Shown: piece by piece, positions 16,441 through 25,075 of the stretch | Numbering within the stretch: position 1 is the first letter of the stretch | Layout: each line of letters begins with the position of its first letter | Origin: Solibacteraceae bacterium | GTDB lineage: Bacteria; Acidobacteriota; Terriglobia; Bryobacterales; Bryobacteraceae | Direction of reading: 5' to 3' | NCBI GenBank assembly: GCA_021324015.1 | Contig: JAJPJX010000087.1 | Coordinates: 62,001-126,000, forward strand | DNA length: 64,000 nt | The notes under the pieces: model-generated | The model's input: only the letters and a program-made list of their open reading frames with translations | What the model was told of the DNA's origin: nothing | Databases searched by the model: none | Position numbers and translations under genes: made by a program

Positions 16441-17016
16441 ATGGAACTGACGGACGTCATGGCTGTCGAGCAGGCACAGGCCGGAGACCGGGAGGCCTTC
16501 CGTGTGCTCGTGGAGCGCCACAGCCGGCCCGCCTTCCGCCTGGCCTACCGTATGACCGGAAACCAGCAGGACGCCGAAGGCGTGGTGCAGGAAAGCTTCC
16601 TGCGGGCCTACCGGCAGTTGGGCCGCTTCGACCACCGCGCCAGCTTCGCCACCTGGTTCTACCGCATCACGGTGAATTGCGCGTTGGACGTGGTGCGGGC
16701 GCGGCAGCGGCGCGCCGCGCAGCCGTCCTCCCCGGACGGGAACCAGCCGGACGCGCTGGCGTCGCTGGCTTCCGCGGATCCGGGGCCGGACCGCATGGCC
16801 ATGAGCGGGCAGATCGGCGAGCGCGTGGCCGAGGCCATGCGCGAGCTGAGCCCCAACGAACGGCACGCCTTCGTGCTGCGGCACTTCGAAGGCGTGGCCA
16901 TCGAGGAGATCGGCCGTCTGCTGGGCGTGGCGCCCGGGGCGGCCAAACACAGCGTGTTCCGCGCGGTGCAGAAACTGCGGCACGCGCTGGAACCGCTGGT
17001 GGAGACGGCGCGATGA
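16441..17016 (+). CDS. ECF-type RNA polymerase sigma factor
   Basis: 191 residues. Region 2 spans about 20-88 (RLAYRMTGNQQDAEGVVQES, FLRAYRQLGRFDHRASFATW, FYRITVNCALDVVRARQ) and region 4 about 135-185 (LSPNERHAFVLRHFEGVAIE, EIGRLLGVAPGAAKHSVFRA). Region 3 is absent, as in ECF (group 4) sigma factors. The stop overlaps the ATG of the anti-sigma gene (ATGA), a standard coupled pair. No SD lies before ATG 16441. It probably directs this operon plus unknown targets. Confidence 0.92.
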   Translation: MELTDVMAVEQAQAGDREAFRVLVERHSRPAFRLAYRMTGNQQDAEGVVQESFLRAYRQLGRFDHRASFATWFYRITVNCALDVVRARQRRAAQPSSPDGNQPDALASLASADPGPDRMAMSGQIGERVAEAMRELSPNERHAFVLRHFEGVAIEEIGRLLGVAPGAAKHSVFRAVQKLRHALEPLVETAR

Positions 17017-17762
17017 ATCACCTGGCCGAAGAAGACCTGATCCTGTACTACTACGGCGAAGCGCCCGACGCGCGCGGGGTGGAGACGCACCTGGCGGGCT
17101 GCGAGGCCTGCCGCGCGGAATATGCGGCCCTCCAGCGGGTGCTCAACGTGGTGGAAAGTTTCCCGGTTCCGGAGCGCGCGGAGAACTACGGCCGGCAGGT
17201 CTGGGAGCGCCTGGGACTGGGATCGCGGCGATCCTGGATCCCCTGGCGCTGGCCGGCGCGGCGCTGGGCGGCCGCCGCGGGCGTAGCGGCGCTGATGCTG
17301 GGGGCTTTCTTGGCCGGGCGGTTCTCCCCCGGACCGCCGCGGTCCGGGCGCGCGGCCGCCAGTGCGCCGCAAGTTCGCGAGCGCGTCCTGCTGGTGGCCC
17401 TGGGAGACCACCTGGAGCGCTCCCAGATGGTACTGGTGGAACTGGCCAACGCCAACCCGCGGCGCGAACTGGATATTTCGGCGGAACAGCAGCGCGCCAG
17501 CGACCTGATCCGCGAGAACCGGCTCTACCGCCAGACGGCCGCGCGCACCGGCGATGCCGCCGTGGCCGGTGTGCTGGACGAGTTGGAGCGCATCCTGCTG
17601 GAGGTCGCCCGCGGACCCTCCGAGCTCACCCCCGCCGGCCTGGAACGTCTGCGGCAGCGCATCCGGGCCGACGGGATTCTGTTCAAGGTGCGGGTGATCG
17701 GCTCCACGGTGCAGAACCAGGAAGATCGGGCGGCCCAAAATCCGGCAGCCAGGAAGTTATAG
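17013..17762 (+). CDS. Membrane anti-sigma factor with zf-HC2 motif
   Basis: 249 residues. The N-terminal zinc-binding anti-sigma domain has LILYYYGE and the His-x3-Cys-x2-Cys signature HLAGCEAC. One transmembrane helix follows (AAAAGVAALMLGAFLAGRF, about residues 87-105). The periplasmic part is about 140 residues, helical and charged, with VLLVALGDHLERSQMVLVEL and VAGVLDELERILLEVARG, and could sense the exported HEAT proteins encoded downstream (inference). It is translated from the ATGA overlap with the sigma gene and ends 10 bp before the next gene. Confidence 0.85.
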   Translation: MNHLAEEDLILYYYGEAPDARGVETHLAGCEACRAEYAALQRVLNVVESFPVPERAENYGRQVWERLGLGSRRSWIPWRWPARRWAAAAGVAALMLGAFLAGRFSPGPPRSGRAAASAPQVRERVLLVALGDHLERSQMVLVELANANPRRELDISAEQQRASDLIRENRLYRQTAARTGDAAVAGVLDELERILLEVARGPSELTPAGLERLRQRIRADGILFKVRVIGSTVQNQEDRAAQNPAARKL

Positions 17763-17772
17763 GGGTAACCAT

Positions 17773-18981
17773 ATGAAACCGTTTCTGTTTTTGTTGGTGC
17801 TGGCTTGCGCGGGCCCCCCGGCCATGGAGGGCCAGGATCTGGGCTTCCTGGCGCAGCGCGGCGGCGGACCGGGCAACCAGCGTTATGAGCAGGGCCAGAA
17901 AGCCCTGGACGCGCGGCGCTGGGACGAAGCCCTGGCAGACTTCAGCGCGGTGGCCGCCGAGGGCGGCGCGCGGGCTGACGGCGCGCTCTACTGGAAGGCT
18001 TATGCGCTGAACAAGCTCGGCCGGCGCGAACAGGCGCTGGGCACGATCGACGAGTTGCGCAAGAACTACGCCTCCAGCAAATGGCTGGACGACGCCAAAG
18101 CCCTGGAACTCGAGGTGCGCCAAGCCGCCGGGCAGAAGGTGAACCCGGACGCCGAACCGGATGAAGATCTCAAGCTCATGGCGGTCAACAGCCTGCTGAA
18201 CAGCGACCCGGAGCGCGCCCTGCCGGTGCTCGAGCGCATCCTGAACAGCGCCGGCTCGCCCAGGCTGAAGGAGCGGGCCCTGTTCGTGCTGGCGCAAAGC
18301 AGCTCGCCCAAAGCGCGCGAGATCCTGACGCGCATCGCCCGCGGGAGCTCGAATCCGGACCTGCAGCTCAAAGCGGTGAACTATCTGGGCGTGATGGGCA
18401 ACGCGGAAAATCGCAAGCTGCTGGGCCTGATCTATACCTCGTCCACGGATGCGCGGGTCAAGCGGGCGGTGCTTCAGGCCTACCTGGTGGCGGGCGACCG
18501 GCAGGACCTGCTGGGCCTGGCCCGCAACGAAAAGGACCCCGCGCTGCGCAAGGATGCCATCCACGCGCTGGGCATCTCGGGAGGGCAGGCGGAACTGTGG
18601 CAGCTCTACCAGGCCGAGCCGTCTGTGGAGGTAAAAGAAAAGATCCTGCAATCCATGTTCGTGGGCGGCAACGCGGACAAGCTGGTGGAAGTCGCCCGCA
18701 CGGAGAAGGATCCCCGCTTGCGGCGGGCCGCGATCCACAGCCTCGGGATCATGGGACCGAAAACCGGCGCGGCGCTGCTGTCGCTCTTCGCCTCCGAAAC
18801 CGCCCCCGAGGTCCGCAGGTCGATTCTGAACGGCTTGTTCATGCAAGGCAACGCCAAGGCGCTGGTGGATCTGGCAAGGAAGGAGAGCGATCCGAAAAAG
18901 AAGCAGGAGATCGTGCAGAAGCTGTCGCTCATGGGCAACAACAAGGACGCTACGGATTACCTGATGGAGCTGCTGAAATGA
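17773..18981 (+). CDS. Exported TPR + HEAT-repeat protein
   Basis: 402 residues. The signal peptide is MKPFLFLLVLACAGPPAMEG. A short TPR-like segment (QRYEQGQKALDARRWDEALA, LYWKAYALNKLGRREQALG; about 35-105) is followed by nine or so HEAT units (LQLKAVNYLGVMGN, LRKDAIHALGISGG, LRRAAIHSLGIMG, VRRSILNGLFMQGN) to the end. The stop overlaps the ATG of a second HEAT gene (ATGA). Third gene of the sigma/anti-sigma operon; probably a periplasmic scaffold or the ligand of the anti-sigma factor. No catalytic residues are recognised. Confidence 0.82.
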   Translation: MKPFLFLLVLACAGPPAMEGQDLGFLAQRGGGPGNQRYEQGQKALDARRWDEALADFSAVAAEGGARADGALYWKAYALNKLGRREQALGTIDELRKNYASSKWLDDAKALELEVRQAAGQKVNPDAEPDEDLKLMAVNSLLNSDPERALPVLERILNSAGSPRLKERALFVLAQSSSPKAREILTRIARGSSNPDLQLKAVNYLGVMGNAENRKLLGLIYTSSTDARVKRAVLQAYLVAGDRQDLLGLARNEKDPALRKDAIHALGISGGQAELWQLYQAEPSVEVKEKILQSMFVGGNADKLVEVARTEKDPRLRRAAIHSLGIMGPKTGAALLSLFASETAPEVRRSILNGLFMQGNAKALVDLARKESDPKKKQEIVQKLSLMGNNKDATDYLMELLK

Positions 18982-19940
18982 GACTCATCGCGTGTCTGAC
19001 GACTTTCGCGCTGGCGGCCGCTTCCCTCTGCGGGCAGGCGCGGCAGGAGCGCTCCGCGGCGAGCGGGCTGGAGCCGGCATTCCGGAACCTGTTGCAGACC
19101 CAGCCGGCCTGGATCGGGTACACCGTCCCGGCGGTGGCCGGGCGGAATCAGACCTGTGACTGGGCGCAGGGCGTGCGCGCCCCCGGACCGGTGCGCCTGG
19201 AGCCGCCGGAGCAGGTGCAAATCCTATTCCGGGTGGCGCAGAAGCAGGTGGAGAAGATCCGCGCGTTTTCGGCGGATTGCGAGCTGGACACCGGCGGCCT
19301 GCCGCTTTATTGGCTGAAGGACGCGCGTCCGGCGGAAAGCGTGGCGCTGCTCTCTTCGTTCGCCGCCGGGGAGGAGCGGCTGAGCGGCGAAGCCGTGACG
19401 GCCATCGCGCAGCACGCCGATCCCTCCGCCGACCAGGCCCTGGACCGCTTCGCGGCGGCCAGCCAGCCGGAACGCCTGCGCGAGAAGGCGATCTTCTGGC
19501 TGGGCGCGTCGCGCGGACGGCACGGGTTCGAAGAAGTGCGGCGCATCGTGCACCAGGACGCCGGCGAACGGATCCGCGAGCGCGCCATCTTCGCGCTTTC
19601 GGTGAGCCGGGAACCGGAGTCCGTGCCGGAGTTGATCCGCCTGGCGCGGGAAGACCCCAGCGCCCGGGTGCGCGGCCAGGCGCTATTCTGGCTGGCCCAG
19701 AAGGCCGGTAAGCAAGCGCAGCAGGCGATCACGGACGCCATCGCCAACGATCCCGATACCGAGGTGAAGAAGCGCGCGGTTTTCGCGTTGCACCAGATGC
19801 CGCGGGACGAAGGCGTGCCGCTGCTGATCCAGGTGGCCAGAACCAACCGGAATCCGGCGGTGCGGAAGCAGGCCATGTTCTGGCTGGGACAATCGAACGA
19901 CCCGCGGGCGGTGTCCTTCTTCGAGGAGATTCTGAAGTAG
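18978..19940 (+). CDS. Exported HEAT-repeat protein, paired with the preceding gene
   Basis: 320 residues from ATG 18978; a longer open frame exists upstream but the ATGA overlap and the signal peptide (MRLIACLTTFALAAASLCGQ) fix the start. After a linker of about 100 residues with a Cys pair (QTCDWAQGV, SADCELDTGG; possible disulfide) come HEAT units IREKAIFWLG-like: LREKAIFWLGASRG, IRERAIFALSVSRE, VRGQALFWLAQKAG, VKKRAVFALHQM, VRKQAMFWLGQSND. The recurrent xxFWLG makes these repeats distinct from those of the preceding protein. It ends 1 bp from the convergent PAP2 gene. Confidence 0.82.
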   Translation: MRLIACLTTFALAAASLCGQARQERSAASGLEPAFRNLLQTQPAWIGYTVPAVAGRNQTCDWAQGVRAPGPVRLEPPEQVQILFRVAQKQVEKIRAFSADCELDTGGLPLYWLKDARPAESVALLSSFAAGEERLSGEAVTAIAQHADPSADQALDRFAAASQPERLREKAIFWLGASRGRHGFEEVRRIVHQDAGERIRERAIFALSVSREPESVPELIRLAREDPSARVRGQALFWLAQKAGKQAQQAITDAIANDPDTEVKKRAVFALHQMPRDEGVPLLIQVARTNRNPAVRKQAMFWLGQSNDPRAVSFFEEILK

Positions 19941-19941
19941 C

Positions 19942-20487
19942 CTACAGCAGCGCGGCGAGCAGGTGCGCGGAGGTGTAGCCCAGAGCCGTTCCGAGCACAG
20001 CACCCGCCAGCACGTCGCTCAGGAAATGCATGCCCAGCAGCACGCGGGAGACCGCGATGCTGGCGGCGCAGAACAACAGGCCCACGGTCAGCGAGGGATA
20101 GAACGCGCACAGCGCCACGGCCACCGAGAAGGCCGTGATGGTGTGGCCCGAGGGAAACGAGAACTGGTCCGGCGGCAGCAGCGTGGCCCAGCAATGCGGC
20201 TCGATGGCGCAGGGGCGCTTGCGGCCGATGCGTTTTTTTAAGTACAGAAACAGGACGATGCCGGCGCCAGCGGCCAGCGCGGCCGACCCCGCGGCCAGAA
20301 AGCGGTCGGGGCCGCCGAACAGCAGGATGACGAGGCCCATCGCGTACCACAGCCAGCCGTCGCCGCCGCGGGTGGCGCAGAGCATCCACACGCGCACCCA
20401 GCGGGGCGCGCGCCAGCGATTCAGCCGGCGCATCAGCTTGTGATCCCGCGTGGCGATGAAGCTCAGCATGGCTTGAGCCCGCGTCAT
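19942..20487 (-). CDS. PAP2-family membrane phosphatase
   Basis: 181 residues with about five membrane helices. The three phosphatase motifs are complete: KKRIGRKRP (KxxxxxxRP), PSGHT and SRVLLGMHFLSD (SRxxxxxHxxxD). Typical substrates are undecaprenyl-pyrophosphate, phosphatidic acid or phosphatidylglycerophosphate; which one cannot be read. Its ATG at 20487 overlaps the stop of the PHP gene (ATGA), so both are made from one message. Confidence 0.88.
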   Translation of the reverse strand: MTRAQAMLSFIATRDHKLMRRLNRWRAPRWVRVWMLCATRGGDGWLWYAMGLVILLFGGPDRFLAAGSAALAAGAGIVLFLYLKKRIGRKRPCAIEPHCWATLLPPDQFSFPSGHTITAFSVAVALCAFYPSLTVGLLFCAASIAVSRVLLGMHFLSDVLAGAVLGTALGYTSAHLLAALL

Positions 20488-21368
20488 GCGGCGGCCTCCG
20501 GCACCGGCGCTCGGCCGGCCGCGAGGCTGCCGCCCCTCCGCATCCGCGCGTGCTGAACCTTACCCATCCAGCGGCGCGCGAACCATGATTCCAGTATAAA
20601 GTTCGCCAGCGTGACCAGGGGGACAGCCAGCGCCAGGGGCGCCAGCGGCAGCGTGGCGGGATTCTCCCGCACCATGCTGCCGCCGATCAGCAGCACATCC
20701 CGCGTGAGTTTCCAGTAGTTGCCGCACTCGCCGTGGACGCGGCCCAGGCCGCGCCGCAAGCCGGCCAGGAATTCGTGCTTGTCGCGGGCGCCGGGCACCT
20801 CGGTCCAGGCGCGGCCCACGGAGGGCATGGCGTGGGCATCGCTGCCGCCCACCTGGCCTTTGCCCATCCAGCCGGCCAAGCCCGCGGCGCGCTCGTTGGC
20901 GGCCGCCAGCATCAGGCTGTTGCGCGTCTCGAAGGCCGGGAAGGCGGCTTCGAAACAATCGAAGTCTTCCAGGGCGCGGGCCCCGGTGAGGCTGGAAAAA
21001 ATGTGGTTGGCGGTGAAGAACAGGCGCTCGCCGCGCAGGTAGGCCGCCAGCGCGGGAAAGTCCTCGCGCCGGCGCTGAATTTCGACGTGCTGCCGGTCGT
21101 TGAGATCGTAGACACCAACGTGCATCTCGGTTCCGCTGGGCAGGCGGCAGGTGACTTCTTCGCTCAGAAAGAAGTCCGGCCGGCCGCGCAGCGCTTCCAC
21201 GGCGTCGATGGAATCGTGGTCTGTAATGGTGACCAGGTCCATGCCCAGCCGTTTCAGCCGCTCGTAGACCTCCTCCGGCGCGTTGTAGCTCTCGCGGCAG
21301 ACGGCCTTGAGCAGCGGCACCGTACACCGGCCGGAGTGCACCGTGTGCACGTGCAAGTCGCAGCGCAT
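20484..21368 (-). CDS. PHP-domain phosphoesterase with C-terminal membrane anchor
   Basis: 294 residues. PHP metal-site motifs: DLHVHTVHS (HxH), ITDHDSIDA, the His in FFTANHIFSS and GGSDAHAM at the end. About residues 235-265 form a hydrophobic segment (LALAVPLVTLANFILESWFA) that is unusual for PHP enzymes and suggests membrane attachment. Likely a phosphoesterase or nuclease of unknown target. TATAAG (21380-21375) stands 6 nt before ATG 21368 with no SD, so translation may be leaderless. Coupled to the PAP2 phosphatase, suggesting lipid-phosphate chemistry (inference). Confidence 0.8.
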   Translation of the reverse strand: MRCDLHVHTVHSGRCTVPLLKAVCRESYNAPEEVYERLKRLGMDLVTITDHDSIDAVEALRGRPDFFLSEEVTCRLPSGTEMHVGVYDLNDRQHVEIQRRREDFPALAAYLRGERLFFTANHIFSSLTGARALEDFDCFEAAFPAFETRNSLMLAAANERAAGLAGWMGKGQVGGSDAHAMPSVGRAWTEVPGARDKHEFLAGLRRGLGRVHGECGNYWKLTRDVLLIGGSMVRENPATLPLAPLALAVPLVTLANFILESWFARRWMGKVQHARMRRGGSLAAGRAPVPEAAA

Positions 21369-21451
21369 GCCCCACTTATAGCCCGTCCCCGGCTACGGAC
21401 CGGTTACACCGCGGCAAAACATTGGTGAAGAAACTTGATTTGCCGGGGCCG

Positions 21452-22624
21452 ATGTGCACCCGCGTGCCAAAATCGAAGGGAGTGCAGAAGCTGGACTTCA
21501 TTTTCTTCGATGCCGGCGGGGGGCATCGGGCGGCGGCCCATGCGCTGCGCGCGGTCATCGAGCGGCAAGGGCGTCCCTGGGAGGTGCGCCTGGTGAATCT
21601 CCAGGAACTGCTGGATTCGCTGGACGTCTTCCGCAAACTCACCGGCCTGCGGTTACAGGACCTTTACAATTTGATGTTGAAACGGGGCTGGACGCTGGGC
21701 TCGCCGCAGTTGGCCGGCGGCATGCACCTGGTGATCCGGATGTTTCACCCCGCGCAGGTGCGGCTGCTGCGGCGGTTCTGGGCGCAAAGCCGGCCGGACC
21801 TGGTGGTCTCGCTGGTGCCGAACTTCAACCGCGCGCTGGGAGAGAGCCTGCGGCGGGAACGGCCGGGGACGCCGCTGGTGACGGTGCTCACGGACCTGGC
21901 GGACTATCCGCCGCATTTCTGGATCGAGCGGCAGGAGCAGTTTCTGATATGCGGCACGGCGCGCGCCGTGGAGCAGGCGCGGCGGCTGGGCCACCCGGCG
22001 GAGCGCATTTTCCGCGCCTCCGGCATGATCCTGAATCCGCGGTTTTACGAGCCGCTGGAAGTGGACCGCGCCGCCGAGCGCCGCCGCCTGGGCCTGGCCC
22101 CGGAGCGGCCCACCGGCCTGGTGCTGTTCGGTGGTGAGGGCTCGGCGGTGATGCGCGAGATCGCCCGCCGGCTGGACACGCAGTTGATCCTGATCTGCGG
22201 GCACAACCGGAAGCTGGCCGAGGACCTGCGCGCCATGCGCCGCGGCGCGCCCACGCACGTGGAAGGCTTCACGAAAGAAGTCCCCTACTTCATGCGCCTG
22301 GCCGATTTCTTCATCGGCAAGCCGGGTCCGGGAAGCATCAGCGAGGCGCTGGCCATGAAACTGCCGGTGATCGTGGAGCGCAACGCCTGGACCCTGCCGC
22401 AGGAGCGCTACAACGCGGACTGGATCCGGGAACAGCAGGTCGGCCTGGTGTTGCGGAACTTCCGCGGCATCGCGCGCGCCGTAGAGGAGTTGCTGCGGCC
22501 GGAAAACTACGCCCGCTTCCGCGCCCACGCCGCGGCGCTCGAAAACCAAGCAGTCTTTGAAATTCCGGAGATTTTAGAGAAAATTTTGGAATCATGCGAA
22601 ATCTCCCCGTCCTCTGCCTGCTGA
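21452..22624 (+). CDS. GT28/MGDG-synthase-like glycosyltransferase
   Basis: 390 residues from ATG 21452 (GTG 21422 and GTG 21482 are also in frame). The N-terminal glycine-rich loop FFDAGGGHRAAAHALR and the C-terminal nucleotide-sugar region FTKEVPYFMRLADFFIGKPG with PGSISEALAMKLPVIVE are those of the MGDG synthase / diacylglycerol glucosyltransferase / MurG superfamily. No transmembrane segment is seen, so probable peripheral membrane action on lipid acceptors. It overlaps the esterase gene by 31 bp and is divergent from the PHP-PAP2 pair, together a possible envelope-lipid locus. Confidence 0.8.
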   Translation: MCTRVPKSKGVQKLDFIFFDAGGGHRAAAHALRAVIERQGRPWEVRLVNLQELLDSLDVFRKLTGLRLQDLYNLMLKRGWTLGSPQLAGGMHLVIRMFHPAQVRLLRRFWAQSRPDLVVSLVPNFNRALGESLRRERPGTPLVTVLTDLADYPPHFWIERQEQFLICGTARAVEQARRLGHPAERIFRASGMILNPRFYEPLEVDRAAERRRLGLAPERPTGLVLFGGEGSAVMREIARRLDTQLILICGHNRKLAEDLRAMRRGAPTHVEGFTKEVPYFMRLADFFIGKPGPGSISEALAMKLPVIVERNAWTLPQERYNADWIREQQVGLVLRNFRGIARAVEELLRPENYARFRAHAAALENQAVFEIPEILEKILESCEISPSSAC

Positions 22625-24555
22625 TGGCGGCGCCGCTGGCAGCCGCCGAGGATTCCTTCCTGCAGTGGATGAACCACATCGCGCAACAGCAACTGGACCG
22701 GCGCGAGGAGGCCGTGCGCGCCATCCACGGCCCGGACGAGGCGCGCCGCCGGCAGGCCGTAGTGCGGGAAAAAATCCTGAAGCTGATCGGCGGGCTGCCG
22801 GACTACCAGGGGCCGCTCAACGCCAAGGTCACCGGCGCCATCCGGAAGCCGCGGTACACCATCGAGAAGGTCATCTTCGAGAGCCTGCCGCAGTTCTACA
22901 TCACGGCCGACCTGTACCGGCCCAACCAGCCGGGGCGCTATCCGGGCGTGCTGTTCCCCATGGGCCACTGGGACCAGGGCAAGGCGGCGGCGCAGCGCAC
23001 GGCCGCGAACCTCGCCGAGAAGGGCTTTGTGGTGCTGGCTTACGACCCGGTGGGCCAGGGCGAACGCTTCCAGCAATACGACCGCCGGCTGAAGGCGTCG
23101 CTCGCGGGCGGCACCACGGACCAGCATTTCCAGGCCGGCGCGCAAGCCATCCTGGCTGGCGAGAATTTCGCGCGCTACCGTATCTGGGACGCCAAGCGCG
23201 CGCTGGATTACCTGGTGAGCCGGCCGGAGGTGGAGACCGAAAAGATCGGCTGCACGGGTTGTTCGGGTGGCGGCACGCTCACCGCCTACATTTCGGCCCT
23301 GGACGGGCGCATCAAAGTGGCCGCGCCGGCCTGCTACATCAATACCTGGCGAAAGTTATTCACCGGGCCGACGGGCGATTCCGAGCAGAGCTTCCCGGAC
23401 TTCCTCTCCTCCGGCCTGGACGTGATGGACTATATCGAACTGTTCGCGCCCAAACCCTACCTGATCTGCAACACGGTGGGAGATTTCTTCCCCATCGAAG
23501 GTGCGCGGTACGCCTACCAGGAATCGCTCGACTGGTACCGGCTGTTCGGAGCGGAGGATAAGATCCGCTGGGCGGTGGGGCCCGGCGGGCACGGCACGCC
23601 GCTCGAAATTCGGGAGGCGATTTACGAGTGGATGATCCGCTGGCTGAAGGACGGGAAGGGCAATTTCCGGGAAGAACCGGTGGACATGGCGCCGGATTTC
23701 GAGCTGCTGGCCACCGAAAGCGGGCACGTGGAAGGGCGCGAGATGTACCAGGTGATCCTGGAGAGTCTGCGCGCGCGCAGCAAGCCGGGCACACCGGTGG
23801 AGCTGCTGGCGGAACTACGGAAGCTCTCCGGCCGCGCCCACGAGCGCACGCTGGCCTTTCACGTGACGCACCAGGAATCCGGGCTGGATTTCCGCGTGCA
23901 GCAGCTCGAGATCGACGTAGAACCGGGCCTGGCGCTGGCGGCCAGGCTCTACCTGCCCTACGGGCGGAAGCCCCGGCCGGGGGTGCTGCTGGTGGAGATG
24001 GGCGCGGAAGCGGCCGGGAGCCTGGCGCGGGAGGGCGCGGTGGTGCTGGACCTCGAGCCGCGCGGCATGCCCGAGCCTCCCAACCCGCGCTATAACGGCA
24101 ACTGGCTGCAAAACACGCGCGCCTGGCTGATCGGCAGGAACCTGCCGGGGATGCGCGCGCTGGATATCCTGTACGGCCTGGACGTGCTCCAGACGCAGCA
24201 GGACGTGGACCGCTCGGGCCTGCGGGCGGCGGCGCGCGGGGTGGCGGGAATTTGGCTGCTGATGGCCGCGGCCCAGGACGCGCGCCTGCAAAAGATCTGG
24301 CTGGACCACACGCCCTACAGCTTGCGCGCGGCCCTGGAAGCGCCGCTCACGCGCAACCTGCACGACGCGGTGATGCCCGGCTTCGCGCTGCACTGGGACC
24401 TGGAGGACATGGTGAAGGCCATGGCTCCGCGCCGGGTGATCTGGTCGGATCCGGCGGACTGGCTGGGCCACGTCATGCCCGGCGTGGCCGGCGCGGCCTA
24501 CCGCGTGATGGACGAAGGGGACGCGCGATTTCTCGGGGAATTAGCCGCGAATTAG
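22594..24555 (+). CDS. Exported esterase with two alpha/beta-hydrolase domains, second one degenerate
   Basis: 653 residues, signal peptide MRNLPVLCLLMAAPLAAAE. The first domain (about 60-350) resembles acetylxylan/cephalosporin-type esterases: strand-turn FVVLAYDPVGQGERFQ, nucleophile elbow GCSGG with Ser224, Asp297 in NTVGDFFP and His333 in GPGGHGTP, a complete triad. The second half (about 425-640) repeats the order (GVLLVEMGAEAAG, AVVLDLEPRGMP, then ALDILYGLDVLQ, HTPYSLRAALEAP, RRVIWSDPADWLGH) but its elbow reads ARGVAG, without Ser. It overlaps the glycosyltransferase gene by 31 bp. Substrate unknown, probably acylated polysaccharide. Confidence 0.78.
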   Translation: MRNLPVLCLLMAAPLAAAEDSFLQWMNHIAQQQLDRREEAVRAIHGPDEARRRQAVVREKILKLIGGLPDYQGPLNAKVTGAIRKPRYTIEKVIFESLPQFYITADLYRPNQPGRYPGVLFPMGHWDQGKAAAQRTAANLAEKGFVVLAYDPVGQGERFQQYDRRLKASLAGGTTDQHFQAGAQAILAGENFARYRIWDAKRALDYLVSRPEVETEKIGCTGCSGGGTLTAYISALDGRIKVAAPACYINTWRKLFTGPTGDSEQSFPDFLSSGLDVMDYIELFAPKPYLICNTVGDFFPIEGARYAYQESLDWYRLFGAEDKIRWAVGPGGHGTPLEIREAIYEWMIRWLKDGKGNFREEPVDMAPDFELLATESGHVEGREMYQVILESLRARSKPGTPVELLAELRKLSGRAHERTLAFHVTHQESGLDFRVQQLEIDVEPGLALAARLYLPYGRKPRPGVLLVEMGAEAAGSLAREGAVVLDLEPRGMPEPPNPRYNGNWLQNTRAWLIGRNLPGMRALDILYGLDVLQTQQDVDRSGLRAAARGVAGIWLLMAAAQDARLQKIWLDHTPYSLRAALEAPLTRNLHDAVMPGFALHWDLEDMVKAMAPRRVIWSDPADWLGHVMPGVAGAAYRVMDEGDARFLGELAAN

Positions 24556-24689
24556 GCCCTTCCGTCAGGGCGTCCAAACTCCTCCGGCTCCTACATGATT
24601 CCGACGCCGCCAGGCGGCCTCCACTAGATTGCCTTCTGAGAGGTTTCGAGAATCAAGCACGGTTAGCAGCATAAGTGGATGAATCTTCC

Positions 24690-24714
24690 AGTCGATAATC
24701 GACTCGAGTATACT
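24690..24714. promoter_or_regulatory. Nested palindromes overlapping the PadR -10 element
   Basis: AGTCGAT-A-ATCGACT (24690-24704) is a perfect 7-bp inverted repeat; ACTCGAGT (24702-24709) and AGTATACT (24707-24714) are overlapping 8-bp palindromes. TATACT (24709-24714) is a plausible -10 only 7 nt from ATG 24722. This fits an autoregulatory PadR operator that occludes polymerase. Confidence 0.6.
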
Positions 24715-24721
24715 GAAAAAA

Positions 24722-25072
24722 ATGCCAAGACGCGAGTCGCCGCTGCAAAGCGAAATGCTCCAGGGAACGCTGGACATGCTGGTCCTCCGGACGCTGGTTC
24801 TGGGCCCGGCCCACGGACACACCATCGCTCATGCCATCGAACGAGGGTCGGAGGACGTCCTGCAGATCGAACATGGTTCTCTCTATCCCGCCTTGCATCG
24901 ATTGGAGGATCGCGGCTGGATTGCCTCGTTCTGGGGCACCTCGGAAAATAACCGCAAAGCGAAGTACTACCGTCTGACACCCGCCGGGCGAAAACAGTTA
25001 TCTGTTCAGACGACGCGGTGGGAACAAGTGGTGCGCGCCATCGGCCGCATTCTGAAACCGGCCACGGAGTGA
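24722..25072 (+). CDS. PadR-family transcriptional regulator
   Basis: 116 residues. The winged helix covers about 10-85: [55 protein letters not shown], and the wing [14 protein letters not shown]. No large C-terminal domain, as in the short PadR-s2 type. It stands 3 bp before an ADOP permease gene, the usual pairing in Acidobacteriota, and probably represses itself and the permease. No SD precedes the ATG; the -10 lies 7 nt upstream. Confidence 0.9.
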   Translation: MPRRESPLQSEMLQGTLDMLVLRTLVLGPAHGHTIAHAIERGSEDVLQIEHGSLYPALHRLEDRGWIASFWGTSENNRKAKYYRLTPAGRKQLSVQTTRWEQVVRAIGRILKPATE

Positions 25073-25075
25073 CCG

